Assembly: GCF_023502395.1 (NCBI RefSeq)
Contig: NZ_JAMFMB010000026.1
Coordinates: forward strand, 1-64,000
Direction of reading: 5' to 3'
Length of the DNA: 64,000 nucleotides
DNA from: Ruegeria spongiae
GTDB lineage: Bacteria > Pseudomonadota > Alphaproteobacteria > Rhodobacterales > Rhodobacteraceae
Made by a program: the position numbers and the translations under genes. Of the stretch, positions 8,762-17,358 are shown piece by piece. How positions within the stretch are numbered: the stretch's first letter is position 1; every line of letters starts with the position of its first letter. The notes under the pieces were generated by a model. That model searched no databases, had not been told where the DNA came from, and saw only the letters and a list, made by a program, of their open reading frames with translations.

Positions 8762-9838
8762 CTAACGCTGCGGCAGGGCCGAGACAGGCATCCGCGCGAA
8801 CCAGGGCGAGCTTAGTGTCATGACGTAGAACATATCGCCCACCTGCCTGGCACTTGTGGTGACCCCCAGCCGCCCTTCGGGATCCTGAAGGTTGCGCAGG
8901 ATCGTACCGTCGCCGTCGAACTGGATCACCATGCCCCGGTGGATCGGCGCCGGGCGCACCCAGGGGCCAAGCCGCCAGATCACCTTGCGCAAGAATGGGT
9001 AGGGCATCAGCTTTTCCGACGGCACGCGGGGGCTGGCAAAGGCCAGCCAATAGCTGCCATCGCCCTGCGCCTTGAGATTGTCGGGATAGCCCGGCAGATT
9101 GTCCAGAAACACCTCTTGCTGCCCGGCTTTGTCCCCTTTGAGCCAAAGCCGGTGCACCCGTGCGCGCCCGGTTTCGGCGATCAGCAGGAAATCCTCGTCC
9201 GGCGACAGGGCTACGCCATTGGTATGGACAAGCCCTTCGGCGATCTTCTCGACTGTTCCATCAGGATCGCGACGGGCGACATAGCCGGTATCGGACTGCT
9301 CCCAGATCGCCATCACCGATGCGAGTTTGGTACCGCCCATCGTCTCGGGATCGAACCGGTCGGTTGAGATTGAGAAATAGACCGTCCCGTCACGCGCCAC
9401 ATCGAGGTTGTTGGCATAGATCACCGGCGCGCCGTCAATATCGGAGACCAGCGTTTCCAATGTGCCGGGACCGGACCAGCGGGTCAGCCCGCGAAAGCTG
9501 TCAGCGATATAAAGCGCCCCATCGGGCCCCACCTTCAGGCCCAGAGGCCGACCGCCCAGCGTGTCGACCCGTTCTGGCGCAGCACCGTCGATCCGGAACA
9601 GATCGCCTGACAGGCTGGTGGTATAGACATGGCCCTGAGGGCTGACCGCGATATCCTCGGGGCCCAGCTCTCCGTCCGGCAGCAAGACCTTTTCGGCCTT
9701 GTCCAACGCGGAGTTGAGCGCAAACTCACCGGTGAATTCGGGCGGTTCGGGCAGTTCACTGACCACCGGGTTCAGCGGGATCGGCCAGAACAGCAGATAA
9801 GCGGCGGCAATCGCAACCAGCAGCAACAACACACGCAT
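8762..9838 (-). CDS. SMP-30/gluconolactonase/strictosidine synthase-like protein
   Basis: A 358-residue six-bladed propeller protein. Residues 1-22 are a hydrophobic signal or membrane anchor (MRVLLLLVAIAAAYLLFW), so the propeller probably sits in the periplasm. Blade-like repeats such as GPDGALYIADSFRGL, IYANNLDVARDGTVYF and LSPDEDFLLIAETGRARVHR are seen. The fold is shared by lactonases and strictosidine synthase-like proteins; the substrate is unknown. The start at 9838 is preceded by AGAGGTG; longer open frame upstream lacks a better start. It is divergent from the aminotransferase gene. Confidence 0.82.
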   Translation of the reverse strand: MRVLLLLVAIAAAYLLFWPIPLNPVVSELPEPPEFTGEFALNSALDKAEKVLLPDGELGPEDIAVSPQGHVYTTSLSGDLFRIDGAAPERVDTLGGRPLGLKVGPDGALYIADSFRGLTRWSGPGTLETLVSDIDGAPVIYANNLDVARDGTVYFSISTDRFDPETMGGTKLASVMAIWEQSDTGYVARRDPDGTVEKIAEGLVHTNGVALSPDEDFLLIAETGRARVHRLWLKGDKAGQQEVFLDNLPGYPDNLKAQGDGSYWLAFASPRVPSEKLMPYPFLRKVIWRLGPWVRPAPIHRGMVIQFDGDGTILRNLQDPEGRLGVTTSARQVGDMFYVMTLSSPWFARMPVSALPQR

Positions 9839-9941
9839 TCCGATTTCACCTCTGGCTTTGTTCCCGTTGTTCAAGTCTTGGGGCAAGCCCCGTGCCGACG
9901 CAAGGCTTGTTCCGGCCCCGTTGATCCGCTTATCTGCCGCC

Positions 9942-11051
9942 ATGACCTATCCGCGCTACACCCCGCTTGCTCGTTCGCTGCCCGCCACCGTCCCGTTTGT
10001 GGGCCCCGAAACGCAGGAACGCGCGCGCAGCGCAGCATTTGCGGCGCGGATCGGCGCCAATGAGAACGTGTTCGGCCCCTCGCCAAAGGCGGTTTCAGCA
10101 CTTCGGGACAGCGCCGCCGCCCTGTGGATGTATGGCGACCCGGAGAATCACGACCTGCGCCACGCGCTGGCCACCCATCACGGAGTGGCCCCCGAAAACA
10201 TTGCGATCGGCGAAGGCATCGACAGCCTGCTGGGGTATCTGGTGCGTCTGATGGTCGGGTCCGGTGATGCGGTGGTGACATCCGATGGGGCCTATCCCAC
10301 CTTCAACTACCATGTGACGGGATTTGGGGGTGTGCTGCACAAGGTGCCCTATCGCGACGACCATGAAGACCCCGAGGCGCTGTTTCGCAAGGCTGCCGAG
10401 ACCGATGCCAAACTGGTCTATCTGGCCAATCCCGACAATCCGATGGGCAGCTGGCATTCCGGCGCGCAGATCGTTGCGGCGATGGAGCATCTGCCCGAGG
10501 GCACGCTGTTGGTGCTGGACGAGGCCTATGTCGAATGCGCTCCGGAAGGCACCGCGATGCCGATTGCGGCGGATGATCCGCGGGTGATCCGCATGCGGAC
10601 CTTCTCCAAGGCGCACGGGTTGGCAGGCGCGCGCGTCGGTTATGCGATCGGTGCGCCAGAGCTGATCGCGGCTTTCAACAAGGTGCGCAATCACTTTGGC
10701 ATGAACCGCTCGGCCCAGATCGCGGCCCTTGCCGCGCTGGAGGATCAGGACTGGCTGGCCAATGTCACCGCGCTGATTGCGGCCGCGCGCACCCGGATCG
10801 AGGGGATTGCACGCCAGAACGGGCTGTCGCCGCTGCCCTCGGCCGCCAATTTCGTGGCCATCGATTGCGGGCGAGACGCCGATTTCGCAAAGCGTGTGCT
10901 GGACAACCTGATCACGCTTGGCATTTTCGTCCGCATGCCGTTTTCGGCACCGCAAAACCGCTGCATCCGCATCAGCTGCGGAACAGAGGCTGATCTGGAC
11001 GCTTTCGCCGCCGCCCTGCCCCGGGCATTGGACCGGGCCGCCAGGGGCTGA
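9942..11051 (+). CDS. HisC-like pyridoxal-phosphate-dependent aminotransferase
   Basis: A 369-residue fold-type I class II aminotransferase. The PLP lysine is Lys223 in TFSKAHGLAGARVGY; NPDNP (163-167) and LDEAY (with Asp193) are the usual cofactor contacts. Histidinol-phosphate aminotransferase is the nearest classical family, but nothing else of histidine synthesis is nearby, so this may be a paralogue acting on another amino acid. The start at 9942 was chosen because the protein then begins shortly before the conserved core. The interrupted small membrane-protein gene follows 47 bp downstream. Confidence 0.85.
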   Translation: MTYPRYTPLARSLPATVPFVGPETQERARSAAFAARIGANENVFGPSPKAVSALRDSAAALWMYGDPENHDLRHALATHHGVAPENIAIGEGIDSLLGYLVRLMVGSGDAVVTSDGAYPTFNYHVTGFGGVLHKVPYRDDHEDPEALFRKAAETDAKLVYLANPDNPMGSWHSGAQIVAAMEHLPEGTLLVLDEAYVECAPEGTAMPIAADDPRVIRMRTFSKAHGLAGARVGYAIGAPELIAAFNKVRNHFGMNRSAQIAALAALEDQDWLANVTALIAAARTRIEGIARQNGLSPLPSAANFVAIDCGRDADFAKRVLDNLITLGIFVRMPFSAPQNRCIRISCGTEADLDAFAAALPRALDRAARG

Positions 11052-11098
11052 TATCGTAAGCCATCCCGCACCTATCGAAACGGACGCTCAGGACCGGC

Positions 11099-11296
11099 AT
11101 GGACGATCACAGGATACCGCGCGCACCGGATTAAACGCTGGCCGCCCTGATCATGGCCGGGGTCAACCTGACATGGGTTTTCATCGTGATCTGGGCGCTT
11201 TACGGCTTGATTCCGGTGCTGGCTTTGGCGGCCCTGCTCAACCACGCCATTTCGCGCCTGCGGGACCGAAGCGGCACCCAGCCCGGTCGCATGTGA
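11099..11296 (+). pseudogene. small membrane protein gene interrupted by an in-frame TAA
   Basis: From ATG 11099 the frame reads MDDHRIPRAPD, then TAA (11132-11134), then TLAALIMAGVNLTWVF and continues open to TGA 11294-11296. The part after the stop is a convincing membrane segment (ALYGLIPVLALAALL) with a basic tail, as in a 65-residue one- or two-helix protein. A single-base change of a tyrosine codon (TAC or TAT) to TAA would explain it. Reinitiation at ATG 11153 would still give 47 residues including the membrane part. I recall similar small ORFs following HisC-like genes in roseobacters, but could not check this. Alternatives are a sequencing error or a naturally short start. Confidence 0.5.
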
Positions 11297-11322
11297 CATT
11301 GCGGTGACGTGTTCACCCAATG
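11297..11322. terminator. stem-loop after the interrupted small gene
   Basis: CATTG-GGTGA pairs with TCACC-CAATG with one bulged C and a five-base loop, starting right after the stop at 11296. No T tract follows, so its role as a terminator is only possible. Confidence 0.35.
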
Positions 11323-11443
11323 CCCGGCCCTTGGTCCGAGCCGTAGCCCCAACAGCTTGCAACGCGCCCACCACCTGCTTAAATGGACGCGTCATGACCA
11401 ATCATACGTCATCCCTCTTCCCCCTCCCACACAAGGCCACGTC

Positions 11444-13300
11444 ATGAGCAAACCGATATATACTGCCCGCGAACTCCTGGCGTGGGTCTGGACGGATTAT
11501 CTGCGACGGTATCGCTGGGTCCTGGTGGTGGCGTCGTTCTTCATGTTCCTCGAAGGCAGTATGGTCGGCGCGCTCAGCTACATGATGCAGCCGATGTTCG
11601 ACAACGTCTTCGTTCAGGGCAACGAAGATGCGCTGGTCTGGGTCAGCGTGGTGTTCTTCATCATCTTCACCACGCGCGGGCTTGCCGGTGTCGCCCAGAA
11701 GATCCTGCTGGCGCGGGTGTCCCAGAACATGGCCGCGAACCTGCGTATCGACATGCTGGCACAGATGGTCCGACAGGACACATCCTTTCACCAGGTCCAT
11801 CCCCCCGGATACCTGATCCAGCGGGTCCAAACCGATGTCGGCTCGGTCAATTCGGTCTGGCAAATGATCATCACCGGCATGGGCAAGAACCTGATTTCAC
11901 TTGTCGTGTTGCTGGGTGTTGCACTGAATGTGGATGTGGTCTGGACCTTGATCATGCTGGTGGGCATTCCGCTGACATTCCTGCCGATCGGCGCAGCGCA
12001 GCGCTATGTCCGGAAACAGGCCTCAAAAGTCCGCGACCTTGGCGCATCGCTTGCCGTAAGGCTGGACGAGACTTTTCACGGGATCACTCCGGTAAAACTG
12101 AACAGCCTGGAAGAGTATCAGGTGGGCCGCTTCGCCGCCGGCAACAAGAAATTCGTACGCGCTGGCATCAAGTCGACGATGGGCACCGCCTCTATCACCG
12201 CGCTGATAGATGTCATGGCCGGTGTCGGCTTCATGGGCGTGCTGCTCTATGGCGGCGCCGAGATCATCAGCGGAGACAAGACCGTCGGCCAGTTCATGAG
12301 CTTTTTTACCGCCATCGGTCTGGCCTTCGATCCCGCGCGGCGCATCGCGGCGATGAGCGGCAAGTGGCAGGCCGCCGCTGCAGCGCTTGAACGGGTCAAG
12401 GAACTGATGGATACGCCGGTCAAGCTGCTACCACCCGCCAATCCGAAACCCGCGCCCAAGGGCCGCCCCGGTGTGGATCTGAACAACGTCTCGCTCAGCT
12501 ATGGTGACGCGCAGGTCCTTCGAGACCTGTCGTTTGTGGCCGAGTCCGGCAAGACCACCGCGCTGGTGGGCGCGTCGGGTGCCGGGAAATCGACCGTCTT
12601 CAATGTGTTGACCCGGCTTGTTGATCCCTCGCAAGGCTCGGTGACCGTCGGCGGCGTGCCTGTCAACGAGTTGAGCTTCCCCGATCTGCGCGGTCTTTTT
12701 GCTGTGGTGACGCAGGATGCGCTGCTGTTCGACGAGTCGGTGCGCGAGAACATCCTGCTGGGCCGGACCGATGTGTCCGACGACGATCTGCAGGAGGTTC
12801 TGAAGGCGGCCCATGTGGCGGATTTCATTCCCAAACTGACCAACGGTCTGGATACGCAGGTTGGTCCGCGCGGCTCGGCCCTGTCGGGCGGTCAGCGTCA
12901 GCGGGTGGTGATCGCGCGCGCGCTGCTGCGCGACACCCCGATCCTGCTTCTGGACGAAGCGACCAGCGCGCTGGACGCGCAGTCGGAGAAAGTTGTGCAA
13001 GCGGCGCTGGATAGCCTGTCAGGCGGGCGGACAACCATCGTGATCGCACACCGGCTGTCCACAATTCGCAACGCCGACAAGATCGTTGTGATGGATCGCG
13101 GTCGCGTGGTCGATCACGGCAGCCATGACGAGTTGCTGGCGCGTGGTGGCATCTATGCCGATCTCTACCGGCTGCAGTTCCAGGATGGGTTGACGGTCGT
13201 GGATCAGGCGGGCGTCGCAGCGCTGACCCCGAAGGCGCCGCATCTCGATGCGCCCAAGGAAACCTGGTTCCGGCGCATGGTGAACAAACTGGCGGGCTGA
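11444..13300 (+). CDS. ABC transporter, fused permease and ATPase (MsbA-like exporter)
   Basis: A 618-residue half-transporter working as a homodimer in the inner membrane. Residues about 20-320 hold six membrane helices of the ABC exporter type-1 fold, and about 345-590 the ATPase: Walker A GASGAGKS at 376-383, signature LSGGQRQR, Walker B ILLLDEATSALD and the H-loop AHRLSTI. The arrangement matches lipid A or multidrug exporters; substrate is not predictable. The ATG at 11444 was chosen because the open frame upstream is not protein-like. It ends at a palindrome that it shares with the convergent eda gene. Confidence 0.93.
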   Translation: MSKPIYTARELLAWVWTDYLRRYRWVLVVASFFMFLEGSMVGALSYMMQPMFDNVFVQGNEDALVWVSVVFFIIFTTRGLAGVAQKILLARVSQNMAANLRIDMLAQMVRQDTSFHQVHPPGYLIQRVQTDVGSVNSVWQMIITGMGKNLISLVVLLGVALNVDVVWTLIMLVGIPLTFLPIGAAQRYVRKQASKVRDLGASLAVRLDETFHGITPVKLNSLEEYQVGRFAAGNKKFVRAGIKSTMGTASITALIDVMAGVGFMGVLLYGGAEIISGDKTVGQFMSFFTAIGLAFDPARRIAAMSGKWQAAAAALERVKELMDTPVKLLPPANPKPAPKGRPGVDLNNVSLSYGDAQVLRDLSFVAESGKTTALVGASGAGKSTVFNVLTRLVDPSQGSVTVGGVPVNELSFPDLRGLFAVVTQDALLFDESVRENILLGRTDVSDDDLQEVLKAAHVADFIPKLTNGLDTQVGPRGSALSGGQRQRVVIARALLRDTPILLLDEATSALDAQSEKVVQAALDSLSGGRTTIVIAHRLSTIRNADKIVVMDRGRVVDHGSHDELLARGGIYADLYRLQFQDGLTVVDQAGVAALTPKAPHLDAPKETWFRRMVNKLAG

Positions 13301-13316
13301 GACAGGCTCTCAGCCC
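13294..13316. terminator. bidirectional hairpin containing both convergent stop codons
   Basis: GGGCTGAGA and TCTCAGCCC form a perfect nine-base stem around a CAGGC loop. The left arm contains the TGA of the ABC gene (13298-13300) and the right arm the stop of eda (13310-13312, read on the minus strand). No T tract is present on either side. Confidence 0.6.
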
Positions 13317-13942
13317 AGCGCGGCGGCGTCGCGGGCCAGCGCCTCGATCCCGGCCCAGTCGCCAGCCTGTACCTTGTCCTTCGGAGCCACCCAACTGCCC
13401 CCGGCGCAAACCACATTGGACAGTGACAGGTAGCTTTTGGCGTTACCCGGTGAGACACCGCCGGTGGGACAGAACGAAATTTGCGGCAACGGCGCGCCGA
13501 TGGCCTTGAGCGCGGGTGCGCCGCCCGACGCCTCGGCCGGGAAGAATTTGAGCATGTCATAGCCCGCTTCAAGCAAGCGCATCGCCTCGCTGGCGGTGGC
13601 GGCACCGGGCAGTAGCGGCAGGCCTTCGGCCTCGCAGGCCGCGATCAAAGCATCGGTTGCACCGGGAGAGACCCCGAATTGCGCGCCTGCGTCCTTGGCC
13701 GCGCGCACATCTTCGGGTGTGACCAGCGTACCAGCGCCAACCACACCCCCCGCAACCTGCGACATGGCGTGGATCACGTCGAGCGCCACCGGCGTGCGCA
13801 ACGTGACCTCAAGCGCGGGCAGACCGCCCGCCACCAGGGCCTGCGCCAGCGGGGCGGCGTGGGTCACATCATCGACCACCAGGACCGGAACGATGGGCGC
13901 GAGCGCGCAGATCTCGCGGGCGCGGGTGGATTTCGATGTCAT
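13310..13942 (-). CDS. eda: 2-dehydro-3-deoxyphosphogluconate aldolase (KDPG aldolase)
   Basis: A 210-residue class I aldolase that splits KDPG into pyruvate and glyceraldehyde 3-phosphate, the last step of the Entner-Doudoroff pathway. The Schiff-base lysine is Lys132 in DMLKFFPAE; Glu45 and Arg49 lie in EVTLRTP, and GVSPG is the phosphate-loop region. Length is normal. Its ATG overlaps the edd stop codon by one base (TGATG), implying translational coupling as the last gene of zwf-edd-eda. Confidence 0.96.
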   Translation of the reverse strand: MTSKSTRAREICALAPIVPVLVVDDVTHAAPLAQALVAGGLPALEVTLRTPVALDVIHAMSQVAGGVVGAGTLVTPEDVRAAKDAGAQFGVSPGATDALIAACEAEGLPLLPGAATASEAMRLLEAGYDMLKFFPAEASGGAPALKAIGAPLPQISFCPTGGVSPGNAKSYLSLSNVVCAGGSWVAPKDKVQAGDWAGIEALARDAAALG

Positions 13943-15753
13943 CAGAACTCTCCAAACACGGTTGCGCCGGCGTCAGCCCGGCTCACATTGCGGCGGAACA
14001 GGGCGAACATCTCGCGCCCGGTGCCAAACTCATTGCCGGTCAGGTCGGCCTGTACCGGATCACGATCCAACACACCTTCGGTCAGGATCTCAAGATCGCC
14101 CGAGACCGCATCCACCCGGAGCAGATCGCCGTCCCGCAGCCGCGCAATCGGGCCACCATCCAGCGCCTCGGGGCAGACATGGATCGCGGCGGGCACCTTG
14201 CCCGAAGCCCCCGACATCCGGCCATCTGTAACCAGCGCCACCTTGTGCCCCCGTCCTTGCAAGATCGACAGCACCGGCGTCAGTGAATGTAACTCCGGCA
14301 TCCCGTTGGCCTTGGGGCCCTGGAACCGCACCACAACGATCACATCATCGGTGAACTCACCGGACTTGAACGCCGCTTTCACGTCCTCCTGATCATGGAA
14401 AACACGCACGGGCGCTTCGACGATCCGGTGTTCGGGTGCAACCGCCGAAACTTTCATGACCCCGGTGCCAAGCGACCCGCTCAGCCGCGACAAACCACCA
14501 GTGTCCTGAAACGGGTCCGAAGCCGGGCGCAAAATCTTGTCGTTGAGCGAGGTGCCCGCGCCGTCCTGCCAGACCAGCGCTCCGTCGATCAGCTTAGGCT
14601 CGCGGGTGTACTCCGCCAACCCCTGGCCCGCGACCGTGGTGGTGTCGGCATGCAGGAGGCCTTCGTCCATCAAGGTGTGGATGGTGTAGCCCAGACCACC
14701 CGCCGCATGGAAATGGTTCACATCGGCCAGCCCGTTGGGATAGACCCGCGCCACCAGCGGCACGACCTGGGAAATCTCGGAGAAATCCTGCCAGTCCAGC
14801 CGGATGCCCCCCGCCCTTGCCATCGCGATCAGGTGAATGAGCAGGTTGGTGGAGCCACCTGTGGCCATCAACCCGACCATGCCGTTCACATAGGCTTTCT
14901 CGTCCAGCACTTTGCAGGCGGGCGTGTAATTGTTGCCCAGCGCGCTCAGCGACAGTGCGCGTTTCGCGCCTTCGGAGGTCAGCGCGTCGCGCAGCGGCGT
15001 GTTGGGGTTCACAAAGCTCGCGCCCGGCAGGTGCAGCCCCATGAACTCCATCAGCATCTGGTTGGTGTTGGCGGTGCCGTAGAACGTGCAGGTGCCCGGC
15101 CCATGATAAGCCGCCATTTCCGCCGCCATCAGCGCGTCGCGCCCGACCTCTCCGGTGGCGAATTTCTGGCGTATCTTGGCCTTTTCGTCATTGGGCAAGC
15201 CGCTGGTCATGGGACCAGCGGGCAGGAACACGGCAGGCAGATGGCCAAAGCTCTGCGCCGCGATCACCAGACCCGGCACGATCTTGTCGCAAACCCCCAG
15301 AAACACCGCCGCATCAAAGGTGTTGTGGCTGAGCGCCACGCCGGTCGCCATCGCAATCGCGTCGCGTGAGAACAGCGACAGTTCCATCCCCGCTTCGCCC
15401 TGCGTGACCCCGTCGCACATGGCCGGAACCCCGCCCGCGACCTGCGCAGTGCCCCCCGCATCGCGGGCAGCCGCCCGGATCAGATCGGGGAAGCGTTCAA
15501 AGGGCTGATGCGCCGAAAGCATGTCATTGTAGGTCGTTACGATGCCCAGATTGCCCGCCGAACTTGTGGCCAGCGCCTGCTGGTCCGATCCCGCCCCGGC
15601 ATAGGCATGCGCCTGTCCGCTGCAACTGAGATGGGCGCGCGCCGGGCCTTTGCTGGCGGCCTGGTCCATCCGGTCCAGATACCGGCCCCGTGTGTCGGCG
15701 CTGCGCTCGATGATGCGCAGGGTCACATCCTGAATGGTGCGGTGCACGTCCAT
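13942..15753 (-). CDS. edd: phosphogluconate dehydratase
   Basis: A 603-residue IlvD/Edd family iron-sulfur dehydratase converting 6-phosphogluconate to KDPG. Typical stretches include [31 protein letters not shown] and [16 protein letters not shown]. The start codon is separated from the upstream zwf stop by one base and the end overlaps eda, so the three genes form one tight operon. Confidence 0.97.
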   Translation of the reverse strand: MDVHRTIQDVTLRIIERSADTRGRYLDRMDQAASKGPARAHLSCSGQAHAYAGAGSDQQALATSSAGNLGIVTTYNDMLSAHQPFERFPDLIRAAARDAGGTAQVAGGVPAMCDGVTQGEAGMELSLFSRDAIAMATGVALSHNTFDAAVFLGVCDKIVPGLVIAAQSFGHLPAVFLPAGPMTSGLPNDEKAKIRQKFATGEVGRDALMAAEMAAYHGPGTCTFYGTANTNQMLMEFMGLHLPGASFVNPNTPLRDALTSEGAKRALSLSALGNNYTPACKVLDEKAYVNGMVGLMATGGSTNLLIHLIAMARAGGIRLDWQDFSEISQVVPLVARVYPNGLADVNHFHAAGGLGYTIHTLMDEGLLHADTTTVAGQGLAEYTREPKLIDGALVWQDGAGTSLNDKILRPASDPFQDTGGLSRLSGSLGTGVMKVSAVAPEHRIVEAPVRVFHDQEDVKAAFKSGEFTDDVIVVVRFQGPKANGMPELHSLTPVLSILQGRGHKVALVTDGRMSGASGKVPAAIHVCPEALDGGPIARLRDGDLLRVDAVSGDLEILTEGVLDRDPVQADLTGNEFGTGREMFALFRRNVSRADAGATVFGEF

Positions 15754-15754
15754 G

Positions 15755-17206
15755 TCACCCTCCTATATGGCGCCAGCGGCGGCCATCGCGATGCATCAGC
15801 ATCAGTGCTTCTTCGGGGCCGGAACTGCCCGGATCGTAAGCTGCGGGCTGATCGCCGGTCTCTTCCCAGTTTCGGATGATCGGATCAACCCAGGCCCAGG
15901 CGGCCTCGACCTCGTCGCCGCGCATGAACAGCGTCTGATCGCCCCGGATCACGTCCATCACCAGTCGCTCATAGGCGTCCTGCTGGCGCACATCCGCGCC
16001 CAGCGCATCGGCAAAGCTCATGTCCAGTGACACCTCGGAGAGGCGCAGACCGCCCGGTCCGGGGTCCTTGATCGTGGTGCGCAGGGTGATCCCCTCATCC
16101 GGTTGCAGCCGGATCACCAGCACATTGCCGCGCAACCGGCCCACATTGGGAAAGATCGTGTGCGGCGGGTCGCGGAACACCACCGCGATCTCGGATTCCC
16201 GCGCCCGCAGCCGCTTGCCCGTACGCAGGTAGAACGGCGTGCCCGACCAGCGCCAATTGGCGACGCTGACCTTCATGGCGATGAAGCTTTCGGTGCTGCT
16301 GGAGGAGTTGCCCACATGGTCGCGGTAGCTGTCACCGCCTGTATCGGCCCGATACTGGCCGCGCGCGATATCAGCGGGTTCGACCGGATCAAGCGCCTCG
16401 ATCACCTTGACCTTTTCGTCGCGCACCGCGTTCGGCGTGAATTTCGACGGTGGCTCCATCGCAGTCAGACACAGAAGCTGCACCAGATGGTTCTGCACCA
16501 TGTCACGCATCGCACCGGACTGATCGTAATAGGCCCCGCGCCCGTCGATCCCGATGCTTTCGGCCACGGTGATCTGCACATGATCCACATGGGTGGCATT
16601 CCAGAGCGGTTCGAACAGCGAATTGGCAAAGCGCAGCGCCATCAGGTTCTGCACGGTTTCCTTGCCGAGATAGTGGTCGATCCGGTAAATCTGATGCTCT
16701 TCGAAACAGGCGCGCAGCCCTTCGTTCAGCGCCCGCGCCGAGGCCAGATCGCGGCCAAAGGGTTTTTCGACAACGATCCGGCTGTCGGGTGTGGCCAGAC
16801 CACACTCATGCAACCGCCCGGCGATATCGGCAAACAGCGAGGGGCCGACCGACAGGTAGAACGCCCGCACCACATCGGGTCTGAGCACCTGCGCCAAATC
16901 CTGCCAGCCCTGATCAGAGGACACGTCGACCGTTACATAATCCAGACGCTCAAGAAACGCCGCCAGTGTCTTGGCGCGATTTGGGCTGTCCGGCGTGAAC
17001 TCTTCAATGGCGTCTTTGGTGGATTGACGAAACGCCTCTGCATCCATCTCGGTCCGGGCCGAACCGATGATGCGGGCCTCGGGCGGCATCTGGCCGACCT
17101 CGAAGCGATGAAACAGACCCGGCAGGATCTTTCGCTTCGCCAGATCGCCGGTCGCACCGAACAGCACGAGGTCAAAGGGGTCTACGGGGATGACACGCGA
17201 GACCAT
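15755..17206 (-). CDS. zwf: glucose-6-phosphate 1-dehydrogenase
   Basis: A 483-residue enzyme oxidising glucose 6-phosphate to 6-phosphogluconolactone. The N-terminal nucleotide-binding motif is [11 protein letters not shown], and the substrate-binding signature RIDHYLGKE is intact. The ATG at 17206 gives a family-like N terminus; longer frames upstream do not. It leads the zwf-edd-eda operon; 6-phosphogluconolactonase (pgl), often part of such operons, is missing here and may be encoded elsewhere. A LacI-type palindrome lies 59 bp upstream. Confidence 0.97.
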   Translation of the reverse strand: MVSRVIPVDPFDLVLFGATGDLAKRKILPGLFHRFEVGQMPPEARIIGSARTEMDAEAFRQSTKDAIEEFTPDSPNRAKTLAAFLERLDYVTVDVSSDQGWQDLAQVLRPDVVRAFYLSVGPSLFADIAGRLHECGLATPDSRIVVEKPFGRDLASARALNEGLRACFEEHQIYRIDHYLGKETVQNLMALRFANSLFEPLWNATHVDHVQITVAESIGIDGRGAYYDQSGAMRDMVQNHLVQLLCLTAMEPPSKFTPNAVRDEKVKVIEALDPVEPADIARGQYRADTGGDSYRDHVGNSSSSTESFIAMKVSVANWRWSGTPFYLRTGKRLRARESEIAVVFRDPPHTIFPNVGRLRGNVLVIRLQPDEGITLRTTIKDPGPGGLRLSEVSLDMSFADALGADVRQQDAYERLVMDVIRGDQTLFMRGDEVEAAWAWVDPIIRNWEETGDQPAAYDPGSSGPEEALMLMHRDGRRWRHIGG

Positions 17207-17264
17207 GGGTTGGCTCCAGTTCTGGCCGGCAGAGGGTTTTGGCACCGCTCCGCGCAACGGCCAC

Positions 17265-17278
17265 TGTTAGCGATAACA
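17265..17278. promoter_or_regulatory. LacI-family operator candidate upstream of zwf
   Basis: TGTTAGCGATAACA is an inverted repeat (TGTTA-N4-TAACA) with a central CG, one base away from the fully symmetric TGTTAGCGCTAACA form typical of LacI-family sugar regulators. It lies 59 bp before the zwf start, where an operator would cover the promoter. No LacI-type regulator is encoded in the window. Confidence 0.6.
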
Positions 17279-17358
17279 ATTCACCGCGTTAATTGCCCAT
17301 CCGGCCTCGGATTGCAAGGGTGAAGTCGCTCTGCCACCTGAATTGCCCGTGCGGGGGA

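Noticed and set aside
8939-9367. Plus-strand open frame inside the SMP-30-type gene
   Set aside because: Fully antisense to a protein with clear propeller repeats.
16103-17323. A 406-codon open frame on the plus strand
   Set aside because: Antisense to zwf, with no recognisable protein motif.
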